Source: Gorsachius magnificus (taxonomy: Eukaryota; Chordata; Aves; Pelecaniformes; Ardeidae). Taken from it: a DNA stretch of 64,000 nt. Below the pieces are notes generated by a model that ran no database searches, was not told where the DNA came from, and saw only the letters and a program-made list of their open reading frames with translations. This document shows, piece by piece, positions 62,436 to 64,000 of this stretch (position 1 is the first letter of the stretch; each line of letters opens with the position of its first letter). The stretch spans positions 35,868,885-35,932,884 of the forward strand of contig CM067109.1 in the NCBI GenBank assembly GCA_034008185.1, written 5' to 3'. Position numbers and translations under genes: made by a program.

Positions 62436-64000
<1,565 letters not shown>

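Overview
This is a window of vertebrate, almost certainly avian, nuclear DNA. Three signs support that: long AT-rich non-coding stretches with very short coding exons, many 5'-truncated CR1 LINE copies in both orientations, and solo LTRs of bird endogenous-retrovirus type. The well-supported protein-coding content is three consecutive plus-strand exons of one gene, RNF38, a RING-finger E3 ubiquitin ligase, at 54741-54934, 59807-60020 and 62469-62636. They are joined by GT-AG introns in compatible phases and encode a continuous 192-residue stretch containing both basic nuclear-localisation clusters and the start of the Pro/Cys-rich middle. The RING domain lies downstream of the window. RNF38 maps to human 9p13, which corresponds to the bird Z chromosome, so a Z origin is likely but inferred.

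Layout. Bases 1-36000 are AT-rich non-coding DNA with CR1 fragments at about 2735-3545, 3766-3905, 6311-7275 and 18691-20040. They also carry an old LTR (8231-8764), a solo LTR with a perfect 5-bp target-site duplication (26051-26628) and one possible 71-bp exon (31706-31776). At about 35990-37110 lies a strong CpG island, probably an RNF38 promoter or alternative promoter. Its left edge holds AP-1/MARE-like and CRE-like sites, and its core holds GC boxes and a YY1-like Kozak ATG. Just right of it is a second solo LTR of the 26-kb family, on the opposite strand (37824-38314).

Bases 41376-41905 and 43880-44366 are further CR1 pieces. From 45570 to about 48640 is a compound repeat block: a second copy of the old 8.2-kb LTR family, interrupted by a 595-bp TG...CA LTR flanked by AAAG duplications, then about 1.8 kb of degenerate tandem repeats. 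Bases 48641-64000 are mainly non-coding, with the three RNF38 exons inside.

There is no operon-like system, CRISPR array or novel gene cluster. The items most worth a second look are the nested LTR pair with variable-copy enhancer-like subrepeats, the degenerate tandem block next to it, the candidate extra exon and the composition of the internal CpG-island promoter.
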